A stretch of DNA of 58,682 bases from Planctomycetales bacterium. Lineage in GTDB: Bacteria; Planctomycetota; Planctomycetia; Pirellulales; Pirellulaceae. The number at the start of each line of letters is the position of its first letter. The stretch's first letter is position 1. The translations under genes and the position numbers were made by a program. The stretch lies in assembly GCA_020426845.1 (NCBI GenBank), contig JAGQPF010000016.1, forward strand, positions 1 to 58,682. Reading direction: 5' to 3'. The notes below the pieces were generated by a model, which searched no databases, had not been told where the DNA came from, and worked only from the letters and a program-made list of their open reading frames with translations. This document shows positions 1 to 10,403 of the stretch, piece by piece.

Positions 1-1
1 C

Positions 2-1657
2 GCGGAGTCTCAAGCGAGGCCGCCCAGTCGCCGAACGGGAATGCTTGTTGCTTGCCTGTTGGCTGCCGCCGGCCTGACGTGGGCCGCCGGAATTCTGCTG
101 AAGGTGGAGACCAAGGTTGGCACCATTGTGCTGGAGATCAATCAACCCGAACTGGCGGGCGCGGAGGTTTCCGTGGATGATCGCAAGGTGATCACGATCA
201 GGAGTGGCCAAGGCAATGAGCCGATCGAGGTCAAGGCGGACGAGGTCACCCACAAGCTGAAGGTCACCAAGGGCGGCTTTGAGGCGTTTGTCACCGAATT
301 TGTTGTGAGAGCAGGTAAGCAGCAGACGATCGAAGTGCATCTGGAGCCAAGCGAAACGCCGAGCGGGCCTGCTGCTGTCGAATCCTCCCAAACCTGGGCC
401 CTGGAGTTTGACGGGGTCGATGATTATGTGGAAGTCCCGGGCGTGGCCTGCGTCCCCGCCCGGCCTTTGACGTATGAAGTTTGGTTTACGGCGGACCCGG
501 GGGAGCAAAAGGTCGAGTCCTTGATTTCCGCCTTCGACATGGACCAAAAGTGCCACGTTGGATTGCAACTCGATCGCCCCAAGGAAGCTTGGTATTTCTC
601 TGTTGGCAGCGACCGTCTGCACACGGCGAGTCACTACTGGTTCACTCGCAGTGAGACTCCGCGCACGGACCTTTATCGCACGCGGCATCATGGCGCATTG
701 GTCTGGGACGGGGCTGAAGTCCACATTTATGTGGATGGCAAGCGGCAGCACAGTGGGGCAACTCGGCTGGAGATCGGGGACGACTTCGTCCCTGAGCAAG
801 ACCTGTCCAAGCTCCTGGCCTCTGCCATGTTGATCGGCGCGCGATTGAACGTCCCCGCGCCGGATCAATTCTTCAAAGGACGGATCGACGAAGTTCGCAT
901 CTCGAACGTCTCGCGTTACTCGGCGGATTTTGATCCCGCAACACGCTTTGTGGCGGATGAGCACACAACGGCTTTGTATCACTTCGACGACGGTGGCGGA
1001 GAGGGCATTTTTGACTCATCCGGCAATGGGCATCACGGAGAGATCCATGGGGCAAAATGGGTGTCTCATCCCGCGTCGCCAGAGGATCTGGAGCAACAGC
1101 GTAAGAACGACGCAGTGGCCCAGTGGGTGTTGTCGATTGGCGGTTGGGTTGCCACGCCTGACGCGAAATTCGAGGAGACACAGGCGCTGAAGCCCGGGCT
1201 GACGTTAGTGTCCGTGATGTTGTACGCGAACGCTCGTGTCTCCAACGAGGATCTGGGTCGCCTCGTCGAGTTGGAGAATCTAGGGGTGGTCGCTCTGGCC
1301 AACACCAACATCTCCGATGCAGGGATGACGCATGTCGCCAAGATCAAGACACTTGTCCGTTTGGACGTGCAGTCCTCGGGCGTCACGGGCAAGGGGCTTC
1401 GTGAACTTGCGTCACTGCGGTCATTGAAGACGTTGTGGGCAAACGGCCTGGCGGTCTCGAACGCCGACATAGAATACTTGTCGAGGTGCCCTCAGCTTGA
1501 GCAACTCTCGTTAAGCGACCCCGCCATTACGGACGCCGCGGTGGAGCACTTTAGCAAGATGAAGTCGCTGCAGACCCTTACCTTGAGCGGGACCAGCGTA
1601 TCGGCCGAAGGCAGGGCGAACATCCAGGCCGCGATTCAGGGGTGCCGGGTCAATTGA
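2..1657 (+). CDS. LamG and leucine-rich-repeat protein, 5'-truncated by the window edge
   Basis: The reading frame is open from base 2 with no stop before the ATG at 41, so the true N-terminus probably lies outside the window. From that ATG there are 538 residues. A hydrophobic segment (residues 1-20) is followed by a small beta-rich module (GTIVLEI, GAEVSVDD) of the kind often found after the membrane helix in planctomycete kinase-like proteins. A concanavalin-like LamG domain spans about 120-335 (EFDGVDDYVEV, GRIDEVRISN, DSSGNGHHG). Degenerate leucine-rich repeats span about 370-538 (TNISDAGMTHV, SLKTLWANGL). The layout suggests an extracytoplasmic binding or scaffold role. The missing upstream part could be a kinase domain, which is inference from common planctomycete architecture. 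Domain calls are firm; completeness is not. Confidence 0.75.
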   Translation, partial: AESQARPPSRRTGMLVACLLAAAGLTWAAGILLKVETKVGTIVLEINQPELAGAEVSVDDRKVITIRSGQGNEPIEVKADEVTHKLKVTKGGFEAFVTEFVVRAGKQQTIEVHLEPSETPSGPAAVESSQTWALEFDGVDDYVEVPGVACVPARPLTYEVWFTADPGEQKVESLISAFDMDQKCHVGLQLDRPKEAWYFSVGSDRLHTASHYWFTRSETPRTDLYRTRHHGALVWDGAEVHIYVDGKRQHSGATRLEIGDDFVPEQDLSKLLASAMLIGARLNVPAPDQFFKGRIDEVRISNVSRYSADFDPATRFVADEHTTALYHFDDGGGEGIFDSSGNGHHGEIHGAKWVSHPASPEDLEQQRKNDAVAQWVLSIGGWVATPDAKFEETQALKPGLTLVSVMLYANARVSNEDLGRLVELENLGVVALANTNISDAGMTHVAKIKTLVRLDVQSSGVTGKGLRELASLRSLKTLWANGLAVSNADIEYLSRCPQLEQLSLSDPAITDAAVEHFSKMKSLQTLTLSGTSVSAEGRANIQAAIQGCRVN

Positions 1658-1661
1658 ATCG

Positions 1662-1680
1662 CGTGAAACAGCCTTTCACG
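1662..1680 (+). terminator. possible hairpin after the LamG/LRR gene
   Basis: A 7-bp inverted repeat (CGTGAAA / TTTCACG, loop CAGCC) begins 5 nt after the stop codon. There is no T-run, so it is at best a weak terminator or an mRNA 3' end stabiliser. Confidence 0.3.
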
Positions 1681-1791
1681 GAACGCTTGCTTGCACGCCC
1701 GACCATCGATGATAATTGATGGGTTGTCGGCCGGTGGCAAAGATGCTTCAAGTTCCGCGTATGGTTCGAGCGATCATGGGAGCCTCGAAGG

Positions 1792-4644
1792 ATGGATGGG
1801 CGTTTTCCGTTGCGAAGTGCAGTTGCGCTAATCGGCTGCTTGGCCGCAGTTTCGGCGAGCTTTGTCATTGGCCAAGAATCGCCATCTGACGGCGTGCTGC
1901 GCGGGCATCAAGGCTCCGTGTTCATGGGGGTGTTCACCCCTGACGGCGATCGAGCGATTACGGCCAGCTCCGATCAAACGGCGCGTTGCTGGGATTGGAA
2001 GACTGGCGCGGAAGTGCAGCGATTCAGGGCGCACACGGGGCCGGTGTATTCGCTTGCCGTCAGCGGCGATGGGCGAACGTTGGTAACGGGCGCGCAAGAC
2101 AATACGTTGCGATTGTGGGATGTGCCGCAGTCACGGCCGGTGCTCGCGCTGGCGGGCCAACAGGGGGAGTCCGCCGCGGTGGCCGTCAGCCCCGACGGGC
2201 GAATGCTCGTCTCCGGCGCAGCGGACAAGTCGGTGCGTTTGTGGAACTTGACCGAAGTGGCCAAGTCGATCGTGGCGAAGAAGGAGTTCGCCGTGGGCAG
2301 TGACTTTAGCCAGCGGCAGGGGCACCTCGCCGCGGTGACAGCCGCAGCTTGGCGGAACGACGGGGCCTTCTTTGCGACGGCGGACGCCGACGGTCGAATC
2401 CTGATCTGGAGCCCATTTCTGGACGCGCCGCAAGGTGAAGTGGGCCTGCATCCGGGCGGAGTTCGGACACTGGCCTTTCCCACGAATAACCAACAACTGC
2501 TTTCAGCCGGAGCGGACGGAGTGGTTCGTTTCTGGCAGCTACCGATCCCGCCGGATCGTAGCCTAACGGGTGTGACTGCCGCGGTGGCCGATGTGGCCAT
2601 TCCCGTCAACCAGCGAGTCGCCCTCGTGGGCGCTGCCGACGGGACGCTGCGGCTGTTTGATATCAACAGCGGCAGCGTCGCGCGTGAATTCCCCAAAACG
2701 GATCGCCCGCTCATAACCGTCGCGGTGCAGCCGAACAATGCGCTCGTGGCCACCGCCGACGAGGCGGGCCGGGTGCGGCTTTTGAACCTTGCTGACGGCG
2801 CCGAGCGAGGCGCCATTGCTGCACATGGTCAAGCGATCAGCTGCATCGCGTTTCTTCCCGATAATCAACGCTTTGTGACCTCCGGAATCGACGGGGCGGT
2901 CAAACTCTGGAATCTTGAGACGGTCCTTCAGCCGAAAGAAGGCGAGACGCCGCAGCCGGAACGCGCGTGGGAGGGTCTCGAGGGCGGGGCGACGGCGGTC
3001 GTGCTCTCGCCCAACGGCGGGCAGGTTTTTGGCGGAGGGAAAGATGGCAAGATCCGTCAGTGGAAAGCCGGCGACGACGGCGCTCTGGAACGGACTTTGG
3101 AAGGGCACACGCAGGCGATCACCGAACTGGCGGTCACACCCAACGGACAGCAATTGCTAAGCGTCAGCGAAGACAAGACGTTGCGCGTCTGGAATCTGAG
3201 CGACGGCGCATTGGTTCGCAGCATCGAACATCCCGTGCCGCTGCGAAGTGTGACCGTGCGGGCGGACAGTTTGAGAGCCGCGACCGCGGCGGATGACGGA
3301 CAGGTGCGAGTGTGGGATTTGGCGACGGGCGTGTTGTTGCAGTCGTTCGCGCCACACAAGGCGGCGGCCCATGCGGTTCGCTGGCTCAACGACGGCGTGA
3401 CATTGGTGTCCGGGGCAAGCGATCATTCGCTCGCCGCCTCGCAGACCTCCATCATTCGCGCGATGACGGCCCACGAAGGTCCGTTTGCGGACATGACGAT
3501 GTTTGCCGGCGGCGGGCAGGTGGTGACCTGCTCCCGCCAGGTACCGGCCTCACCAGGGGCGCCTGCGCTGGAGGCCCGACCAGTGGTCATGCTGGACGTC
3601 AACAATGGCAACATCGTCCGGCAGTTTGCTGGGTTCGAAGGCGAGGCAACGTGTGTCGCCGCTCGTCTGGACAACCAACGCGTGGCAGTCGGAACCTCGG
3701 CCGGGAAGCTGCTGATTTACAACGCCGGCAACGCCGAACTGTTGCAGACGATTGAACTTGGCGCTGCGGCGACGTCCTTGGCGTACAGTCCGGACAATCA
3801 AAAGCTGGCGGTCGTCGACGATGGCAACACGCTGCGGATTTATGGTCCTGTCACGCCGCCCGATCCTCCGAAACCCGGCATCGAGTTGTATTTGCATCAA
3901 GCAGTTCGCTCCGAGCACCCGCTCACGCGAATCGAATTCGCTCGTGACAATCGCAGCGTCTGGGCCGCGCAGCGTGACGGGCAGGTCGGCGAATGGGCAT
4001 ATGCGTCGCCGACGCCGCTCCGACAGTTCAACCACGGTGGCCCGGTGTTCGGCGTGGCGATCAGCCGCGACGGCAAAACCGTGGTCTCCTGCAGCGCCGA
4101 TCAAACGGTTCGCATCTGGGACGCGACCAATGGTCAGCAGCGAGCGCAGCTCAATGGCCATACCGGGCAGGTGCTCGCCGTGGCGCTCAGCCCCGACGAG
4201 TCGTTGATTGTTTCTTCCGGCGCCGACCGCACCGTTCGGCTGTGGGATGTCACCGGTGGCAAGCAATTAAAGCAGTTGGCAACGCTCGATGAAACCGCGT
4301 ACACGTTGGCGTTCCATCCCAATGGACGCACGGTCGCGGCGGGCGGCGCAGACAAGAATGTGCACTTGTTCAACGTGTTGAGCGGCGCCACGGAACGCAT
4401 GCTGGAAGGACATACGGACTACGTCCACGCGGTATGTTTCAACGCCAGCGGCTCGAAGTTGTTGTCGTACAGTTACCAAGGTGAGCTGCGGGCATGGAAC
4501 ACGTCCGACGGCCAGTCGACCATGCGGCAGCAAACTGGCCGAGTCGGCAACTACGCCTGCTACTCGCCGGACAACTCGCGGGCGTTGTTGTCCAATGCTG
4601 ACGACACCGCCCGTGTGATTGAGTTGCCCGTCGAGGCCCGCTAA
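1792..4644 (+). CDS. exported WD40-repeat beta-propeller protein
   Basis: 950 residues. The N-terminus (residues 1-27) is a signal peptide with a hydrophobic stretch and an ASFVIGQ end. From about residue 30 to the C-terminus it is a chain of WD40 repeats, with many R(L/F/V/I)W(D/N) signatures (RLWDV, RFWQL, RVWNLSDG, RIWDATNGQQ) spaced about 40 residues apart, enough for two propellers. There is no catalytic domain. WD40 propellers serve as protein-interaction platforms, so this is probably a periplasmic or surface scaffold. It is the first gene of a same-strand run; the next start lies 79 nt beyond its stop. Repeat identity is certain; function is inferred from family and context. Confidence 0.9.
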   Translation: MDGRFPLRSAVALIGCLAAVSASFVIGQESPSDGVLRGHQGSVFMGVFTPDGDRAITASSDQTARCWDWKTGAEVQRFRAHTGPVYSLAVSGDGRTLVTGAQDNTLRLWDVPQSRPVLALAGQQGESAAVAVSPDGRMLVSGAADKSVRLWNLTEVAKSIVAKKEFAVGSDFSQRQGHLAAVTAAAWRNDGAFFATADADGRILIWSPFLDAPQGEVGLHPGGVRTLAFPTNNQQLLSAGADGVVRFWQLPIPPDRSLTGVTAAVADVAIPVNQRVALVGAADGTLRLFDINSGSVAREFPKTDRPLITVAVQPNNALVATADEAGRVRLLNLADGAERGAIAAHGQAISCIAFLPDNQRFVTSGIDGAVKLWNLETVLQPKEGETPQPERAWEGLEGGATAVVLSPNGGQVFGGGKDGKIRQWKAGDDGALERTLEGHTQAITELAVTPNGQQLLSVSEDKTLRVWNLSDGALVRSIEHPVPLRSVTVRADSLRAATAADDGQVRVWDLATGVLLQSFAPHKAAAHAVRWLNDGVTLVSGASDHSLAASQTSIIRAMTAHEGPFADMTMFAGGGQVVTCSRQVPASPGAPALEARPVVMLDVNNGNIVRQFAGFEGEATCVAARLDNQRVAVGTSAGKLLIYNAGNAELLQTIELGAAATSLAYSPDNQKLAVVDDGNTLRIYGPVTPPDPPKPGIELYLHQAVRSEHPLTRIEFARDNRSVWAAQRDGQVGEWAYASPTPLRQFNHGGPVFGVAISRDGKTVVSCSADQTVRIWDATNGQQRAQLNGHTGQVLAVALSPDESLIVSSGADRTVRLWDVTGGKQLKQLATLDETAYTLAFHPNGRTVAAGGADKNVHLFNVLSGATERMLEGHTDYVHAVCFNASGSKLLSYSYQGELRAWNTSDGQSTMRQQTGRVGNYACYSPDNSRALLSNADDTARVIELPVEAR

Positions 4645-4723
4645 TCCCAATAGGAATACAACGCGTCCGCGCTCCTATCATCGCCCCGAAAGCGAGGGAC
4701 CGGATTCATCGAAGGAGTTTTGT

Positions 4724-7234
4724 ATGGCTGGCAAGATTTGCCGGAGCGTCAGGTCGCTGCTGGTGTTGTCGTTCGTGTTCGTGTTCGTTGTCTGCCGGGG
4801 TGGGATGGATCCGCTGGCTGCTGCCGAGTATCCCGGCCTGGGAGACAAGGGGCAATTGGTGTCCCTGGAGTTCGAACAGGCTGGTCAGGCAATTTTGCGA
4901 GGCAAGAACGCCCGTCGGCAGCTGGTGGTGACAGGGGTCTACTCGAGCGGCCAGCGGCACGACTTGTCGCATGACGTCAGTTATGCCAACAGCAACCCGC
5001 AGGTGTTGGGCGTCGCGGATGGCGGCTTTGTGACGCCGCTGACCGACGGACAAGCGACGGTGACGGCTCAAGGGCCGGACGGCAAAAAGGCGGAGATTGC
5101 GTTGACGGTCGAGCGTTGCAACGAGCAATTGCCCGTCAGCTTCGAGGACGAGGTGGTGCCGATTTTCACGCGGCTAGGGTGCAACGCCGGTGGCTGCCAC
5201 GGCAAGTCGGATGGTCAGAACGGGTTCAAACTTTCGCTGTTGGGATTTTATCCCGATGAGGATTACGAGTTCCTGGTGCATGAATCCCGTGGGCGTCGCG
5301 TCTTCCCGGGCGATCCCGACTTCAGCCTGCTGCTGTTGAAGCCCGCGAACACGCTGCCGCACGGAGGTGGCAAACGCATGTCACCCGGCACGTACGAGTG
5401 GGAACTGGTTGCCGAGTGGATTCGCCAAGGCATGCCGGCCGGAGCCGAGGACGCGCCAACGCTGCAGCGGATCGAGACGGTGCCGCCAGTCCGTGAAATG
5501 AACTTTGGCGGCAAGCAGCAGCTAGCGGTGGTCGGGCATTACAGTGACGGCACGACGCGCGACGTGACACGGCTGGCCTCCTATGAAGCCAACCAGCCGG
5601 AGATGTCCGATGTCAACACTAATGGCCGCGTCACCGTCTATGACACGCCGGGCGAGGCGGCGGTGATGGTGCGATTTCAGGGACAGGTCAGCGTGTTCCG
5701 CGCGGTGATTCCGCAGGGCTCGCCCGTCACCAGCGCGCCGCCCGAAAAGACGATCGTGGATCGCTTCGTTTTGGGAAGACTCAAGCAGCTTGGCATTCCT
5801 GCCTCTCCTCTCTGTGACGATGCAGCCTTCATTCGCCGAGTGACAATTGACGTCGCCGGTCGGCTGCCGACATTGGACGAGACGCAGGCATTCCTTGCCG
5901 ACGCCAACCCGAACAAGCGAGATCAGCTGGTCGACCGGCTGGTCGACAGCCCCGGCTATGCGGACCACTTCGCCAACAAGTGGGCCGCGGTGCTGCGGAA
6001 CAAACGCCGCAACGGCAACGACATTCCCTACACCTATCGCTTTCACGCTTGGATTCGCGATGCGCTGGCGGCCAACACGCCTTACGATCAATTCGTTCGC
6101 GGGGTGCTGACGGCGGCTGGCGACGCCGAGAGCTATCCGCCCGTGGCTTGGTACCGCGAGGTCGCCACATCGTCGGAGCAAATGGAGGACACCGCCCAGC
6201 TGTTTCTCGGCATGCGGCTGGCGTGCGCAAAATGTCATCACCACCCGTTTGAACGGTGGAGCCAGCAGGACTACTACGGCTTCGAAGCGTTCTTCACGCA
6301 GGTGGGGCGAAAGTCCAGTCGCTTCAATCCACAAACGAACCTGCCCGACATGGTGTATCTGAATGGAAACGCGCCGCAGTCGACCAACCCGCGCACCAAC
6401 CAGCCGGTGAAGCCGACCGGGCTGGGCGGCGAGCCGCTGGACATCCCCGCTTGGGAAGATGCGCGGCACGCGCTGGTGGATTGGATGGCCGCCAAGGACA
6501 ACCCGTTCTTTGCCAAGGCGCTGGTGAACCGCTATTGGAAGCACTTCTTCGGCCGCGGCATCGTGGATCCCGAAGACGACTTGCGGGTCACCAATCCCCC
6601 TTCCAATCCCGAGTTGCTTGATGGTTTGGCGAAGCACTTTGTCGAACACAAGTTCGATATCAAGGATTTGGTGCGCACGATCTGCAAGTCCAGCGTCTAT
6701 CAGCTGAGCTCCGAGCCCACCGAGCTGAACGAGCGGGATGAACAGAACTTCTCGCGGTTCTATCCGCGCCGGATGCCGGCCGAGATTTTCTACGATGCCA
6801 TCAATCTCGTGATTGGCGTGCCCGCCGGCTTTGGCGGCGTGCCGCAAGGGACGACGGCTGTGCAGTTGCCCGACAACGGCTTTAGCAATTACTTCCTGCA
6901 AGTGTTCGGCAAGCCCGAGGCGGAGAGCGCCTGCGAATGCGAGCGCAGCATCGAGGCGAACCTGGCGCAATCGCTGCACCTGTTGAACTCACCGGACGTG
7001 CAAGGCCGGCTGCAAAACGGCAATGGCACGGCGGCGGTGCTGAACCGCGATCAAGAGCGGGCCGATGACGCAAAGATCACGGAGGTTTACTTGCGAGCGT
7101 TTTCACGCCTGCCGACCCCGGCCGAGCTGAAGGCGCTGGGAGACCACGTCGCGGTCACGGCCAATAAGCAACAGGCGTGGGAAGACGTGTTGTGGGCGGT
7201 GCTCAATGCCAAAGAGTTCCAATTCGTGCGATAG
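4724..7234 (+). CDS. DUF1549/DUF1553 planctomycete cytochrome-type protein with Ig-like N-terminus
   Basis: 836 residues. The ATG at 4724 is chosen over upstream in-frame starts because AAGGAG lies just before it and a signal peptide follows. Order: signal peptide; bacterial Ig-like (Big2) segment (about 35-130); a cytochrome-like segment with CNAGGCHG near residue 152 (Cx4CH) and FPGDPDFSLL; a second Ig-like segment; DUF1549 (about 340-510, VDRFVLGRLKQLG, FIRRVTIDVAGRLPT) with a canonical CAKCH heme motif near 501; DUF1553 (about 600-830, ALVNRYWKHFFGRGIV). These families are typical of planctomycetes, where they are encoded beside DUF1501 and PSCyt proteins; their biochemistry is unresolved. 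Likely periplasmic. The spacing of the first motif is non-canonical for c-type heme. Confidence 0.92.
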   Translation: MAGKICRSVRSLLVLSFVFVFVVCRGGMDPLAAAEYPGLGDKGQLVSLEFEQAGQAILRGKNARRQLVVTGVYSSGQRHDLSHDVSYANSNPQVLGVADGGFVTPLTDGQATVTAQGPDGKKAEIALTVERCNEQLPVSFEDEVVPIFTRLGCNAGGCHGKSDGQNGFKLSLLGFYPDEDYEFLVHESRGRRVFPGDPDFSLLLLKPANTLPHGGGKRMSPGTYEWELVAEWIRQGMPAGAEDAPTLQRIETVPPVREMNFGGKQQLAVVGHYSDGTTRDVTRLASYEANQPEMSDVNTNGRVTVYDTPGEAAVMVRFQGQVSVFRAVIPQGSPVTSAPPEKTIVDRFVLGRLKQLGIPASPLCDDAAFIRRVTIDVAGRLPTLDETQAFLADANPNKRDQLVDRLVDSPGYADHFANKWAAVLRNKRRNGNDIPYTYRFHAWIRDALAANTPYDQFVRGVLTAAGDAESYPPVAWYREVATSSEQMEDTAQLFLGMRLACAKCHHHPFERWSQQDYYGFEAFFTQVGRKSSRFNPQTNLPDMVYLNGNAPQSTNPRTNQPVKPTGLGGEPLDIPAWEDARHALVDWMAAKDNPFFAKALVNRYWKHFFGRGIVDPEDDLRVTNPPSNPELLDGLAKHFVEHKFDIKDLVRTICKSSVYQLSSEPTELNERDEQNFSRFYPRRMPAEIFYDAINLVIGVPAGFGGVPQGTTAVQLPDNGFSNYFLQVFGKPEAESACECERSIEANLAQSLHLLNSPDVQGRLQNGNGTAAVLNRDQERADDAKITEVYLRAFSRLPTPAELKALGDHVAVTANKQQAWEDVLWAVLNAKEFQFVR

Positions 7235-7307
7235 CAGCCTGAAGACCCACAAGTGACATCGAATGGGGAGATCACTTCCCGGTTCGCGAATAAACCATAA
7301 GGACGAA

Positions 7308-10300
7308 ATGATGAAAGCCAATCGTGCATTGGCGCCTCTTGCCGTGCTGCTGTCGCTGCTCGCCGTCGGCCAGCTTGCCGCGCAGCTGCCGGCCACCCGG
7401 CTGGACGGAATCTTCCCGCCAGCCGCTGCGCCCGGGCAAACATTGGAGCTGACTTTGTTCGGCGCCGACTTGGACGATGTGGACAAGCTGCATTTCTCGC
7501 ATCCCGGCATCACCGCCGCGCAGAAGCAGGCTGACCCCAGGCCGTTCGACGAGGGCCAGCAGCCGGTCGAGAATGTATTTGTCGTCACGGTGAAAGGGGG
7601 TGTCCCGCCCGGCCATCACTCGGTGAGGTGCCAGGGCAAATATGGTCTGTCCAACCCCCGGACCTTTGTCGTCGATAGCTCGCCCGCCGTCGCGGAGACC
7701 GAGCCGAACAATGAGTTGGAGCAGGCTACCGAAATTGAGGCTTTGCCGGCTGCTGTCAACGGTCAGCTGAATGGCGGAGCCGACATCGATTGGTACAAGT
7801 TCACCGGTCAAGCCGGTCAACGACTGTTGATTGACGGCTTGGCTCGCCGGATCGATTCGCGAGCCGATGCGGTGGTCACTCTGACAGCGGCGGACGGGCG
7901 GATCCTGGCGGCCAGCCGGCAGGCTCGAGCGGGCGATCCATTCATCGATGTAGTGCTGCCGGCGTCCGGCGTCTATTTCGTCAAGGTTCACGAATCGTTG
8001 TACGCAGGAGGCGGCGACTATCCGTATCGCTTGACGATCGATTCTCGGCCGGTGGTCGACTTCGTCTTTCCGCCAGCCGGCCTGCCGGGTTCGAACGATG
8101 AGTACACGATCTACGGCCGGAACCTGCCGGGTGGGAAGGTGACCGACCTGACTCGTGAAGGCCGCCCCCTGGAACAACTCACCGTGCGGATTCCCCTTCC
8201 CGCTGATGCGGTGGACCAGTTGCGGTTTAGCGAACGTCTCGATCCACATCAATTCTCCATCGATGGAGTTGAATACCGCGTCAACTCGCCGTCCGGGCCA
8301 TCGAATCCGGCGCTGGTGACGGTTGCCACGGCTCCGGTGGTGCGTGAACAAGACAACAACGATTCGCCGCAAGCAGCTCAGCAGCTGACGATCCCCTGCG
8401 AAGTGGCCGGCCAGTTCTATCCGCAGCGCGACGTCGATTGGTACACGTTTGACGCCAAGGCAGGCGATGACTTCTGGATCGAGGTCTACTCGCATCGGTT
8501 GGGCGTACCCACCGATCCGCTGCTGGTGGTGTTGCGAGTGGAAAAGAACGAGGCAGGGGAAGAAAAGATCACGCAACTTGGTTGGGTCGACGATGGGGGC
8601 AGGCGCGAAGGCGGACATGAGTTCGACGAACGTTCTCACGATCCGCTCTTCCACTTTTCGGCTCCGGCCGATGGCACTTACCGAGTTCTGGTTCGCGATG
8701 GTTACGCGACGCTGGTCAGCGATCCTCGTCTGGTGTATCGGCTGGCAATTCGGCAGGCTAAGCCGGACTTTCGCCTGGCGGCCGTGCCGACCGACTCGTC
8801 GGGGGCGGTGTTTCTCCGCAAAGGGGGACGCGAAGCGATCCGCGTGATCGCGTATCGCCAGGACGGATTTGACGGCGAGATTCGCGTTTCGGCCAGCGGT
8901 TTGCCCGGCGGCGTGACTGCCTCCGAGTTCGTCATCGGCCCCGCGTCCTTCGTGGGGACGTTGGTGTTGTCGGCCGACGCGAACGCTCCGGGCGGAATCG
9001 GGCAACTGCGGGTGACGGGGAAAGCGACGGTGGGTGGCGCCGAGGTGACGCGCGTCGCGCGGCCGGCGCACCCCTTGCAGCCGGTTCCGTTCGCGCAGCC
9101 GAACAACCCCGGCCAACCAAGTCTGACCGGACGCTTGGCGGCTGATCTGCCTGTGGTCGTCTCGGAGGGCGAGACGGCCCGGGTCGTCATGAAGTTGGAG
9201 GACCCCGCCGTGGTCGAGACGGCTCGCGGCGGTGTTGTGAAGTTCAAGTACAGTGTCACTCGCCAGGATGGAGCGGGCGGCAACATCAACGGCTTCCCCA
9301 TCGGGCTTCCACCCAACATGGGCGTCCCGCAAGTCGGCATCGGCGGCAACGCCAGCGGTGAGTTTGAATTACGGTTGCAAGCGAACACGCCTCCTGGCGC
9401 GTATTCATTTTGTCTGGCCGGCATGCTGCAGGGGATGAACTACAGTCGCAACCCGGAGGCTGCCGAGCAGGCCAAGCAGCGCCAAGAGCGGATCAATAAG
9501 ATCTTCACCGACTCGCAGCAGAAGGTGACCGCCGCTCAACAGGCGGCCCAAAAGGCGCAAAACGATCTCAACCAGGCCAATGCCGAAGTGAATCAAGCCA
9601 CGACGGCCAAGAGCCAAGCGGATCAACTCTCCAGCAATGCCGCGAATGCGGCCAAGGCCGCGGCCGACGCATTGACCGCGGCCCTGCAGCAGTCCGACGC
9701 CAAACCGGACGACGCCGGCTTGAAGCAACAATTCGAAGCGGCTCGGACCAAGTCGGATGAAGAGGCGAAGAAGGCGAAGGACGCGTCCGACGCCGCTGCC
9801 GTTGCGGCCAAGAAATTGGAAGAGGCAATGGCCAAGCAAAAGGCCACTCAAGAGGCGAAAACGAAGGCGGACCAGGACGTGCAAGCGGCTCAGCAATTCC
9901 AGCAGCAGGCGCAGCAGGAAAAACAACGCACCGACCAGCGCGCACAGCAGCTGCAACAACAGGCCAATCTGCGCGGCTTCAACCTGATCATTCCTTCAAC
10001 ACCGGTCACGCTGCGAATTGCCGAGTATCCGATCACCCTGACCAGCCCCGAAAAGGCGGCCGTCAAGCAAGGCGAAAAGGTCGACATCCCGCTCAAGATC
10101 GAGCGGCTGTATGGCTTCGATCAACAGGTCAACACCCAGCTGATCGTGCCGGGGGGCGTCGGAGGCTTGCAGATCCAGAATCTCAATATTGCCCAGAATC
10201 AAACCGACGGCCCCGTGGTCGTAACGGCTCAGCCTACTGCGACTCCCGGTGACCACAGTCTGACACTTCGCGTCACCATGAACTTCAATGGCCAAGGCCT

Positions 10301-10355
10301 TACTCTCGATCGACAGGTTGTGCTGACGGTCGAGAAGGTCGAAGCAAAACAGTGA
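7308..10355 (+). CDS. exported PPC-domain protein with long coiled coil
   Basis: 1015 residues. Two adjacent ATGs (7308, 7311) follow AAGGAC; the first is used. A signal peptide (LAVLLSLLAVGQLAAQ) is followed by Ig/TIG-like and pre-peptidase C-terminal (PPC) modules, recognisable by ETEPNNELEQATEI and DIDWYKFTGQAGQ near 125-160 and by EQDNNDSPQAAQQL and DVDWYTFDAKAG near 345-385. Residues about 719-886 form an Ala/Gln/Lys-rich coiled coil, and the last 130 residues return to beta-sandwich sequence. PPC domains commonly occur in exported proteins as binding modules. It lies 73 nt after the DUF1549 gene and is probably co-transcribed. The coiled coil is similar in composition to that in the cytochrome/WD40 protein downstream, which suggests but does not prove co-assembly. 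Confidence 0.85.
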   Translation: MMKANRALAPLAVLLSLLAVGQLAAQLPATRLDGIFPPAAAPGQTLELTLFGADLDDVDKLHFSHPGITAAQKQADPRPFDEGQQPVENVFVVTVKGGVPPGHHSVRCQGKYGLSNPRTFVVDSSPAVAETEPNNELEQATEIEALPAAVNGQLNGGADIDWYKFTGQAGQRLLIDGLARRIDSRADAVVTLTAADGRILAASRQARAGDPFIDVVLPASGVYFVKVHESLYAGGGDYPYRLTIDSRPVVDFVFPPAGLPGSNDEYTIYGRNLPGGKVTDLTREGRPLEQLTVRIPLPADAVDQLRFSERLDPHQFSIDGVEYRVNSPSGPSNPALVTVATAPVVREQDNNDSPQAAQQLTIPCEVAGQFYPQRDVDWYTFDAKAGDDFWIEVYSHRLGVPTDPLLVVLRVEKNEAGEEKITQLGWVDDGGRREGGHEFDERSHDPLFHFSAPADGTYRVLVRDGYATLVSDPRLVYRLAIRQAKPDFRLAAVPTDSSGAVFLRKGGREAIRVIAYRQDGFDGEIRVSASGLPGGVTASEFVIGPASFVGTLVLSADANAPGGIGQLRVTGKATVGGAEVTRVARPAHPLQPVPFAQPNNPGQPSLTGRLAADLPVVVSEGETARVVMKLEDPAVVETARGGVVKFKYSVTRQDGAGGNINGFPIGLPPNMGVPQVGIGGNASGEFELRLQANTPPGAYSFCLAGMLQGMNYSRNPEAAEQAKQRQERINKIFTDSQQKVTAAQQAAQKAQNDLNQANAEVNQATTAKSQADQLSSNAANAAKAAADALTAALQQSDAKPDDAGLKQQFEAARTKSDEEAKKAKDASDAAAVAAKKLEEAMAKQKATQEAKTKADQDVQAAQQFQQQAQQEKQRTDQRAQQLQQQANLRGFNLIIPSTPVTLRIAEYPITLTSPEKAAVKQGEKVDIPLKIERLYGFDQQVNTQLIVPGGVGGLQIQNLNIAQNQTDGPVVVTAQPTATPGDHSLTLRVTMNFNGQGLTLDRQVVLTVEKVEAKQ

Positions 10356-10403
10356 TTCGTGGCACAGGCTGCCAGCCTGTTTCGGTTGACGTAGCACAGG
10401 CTG

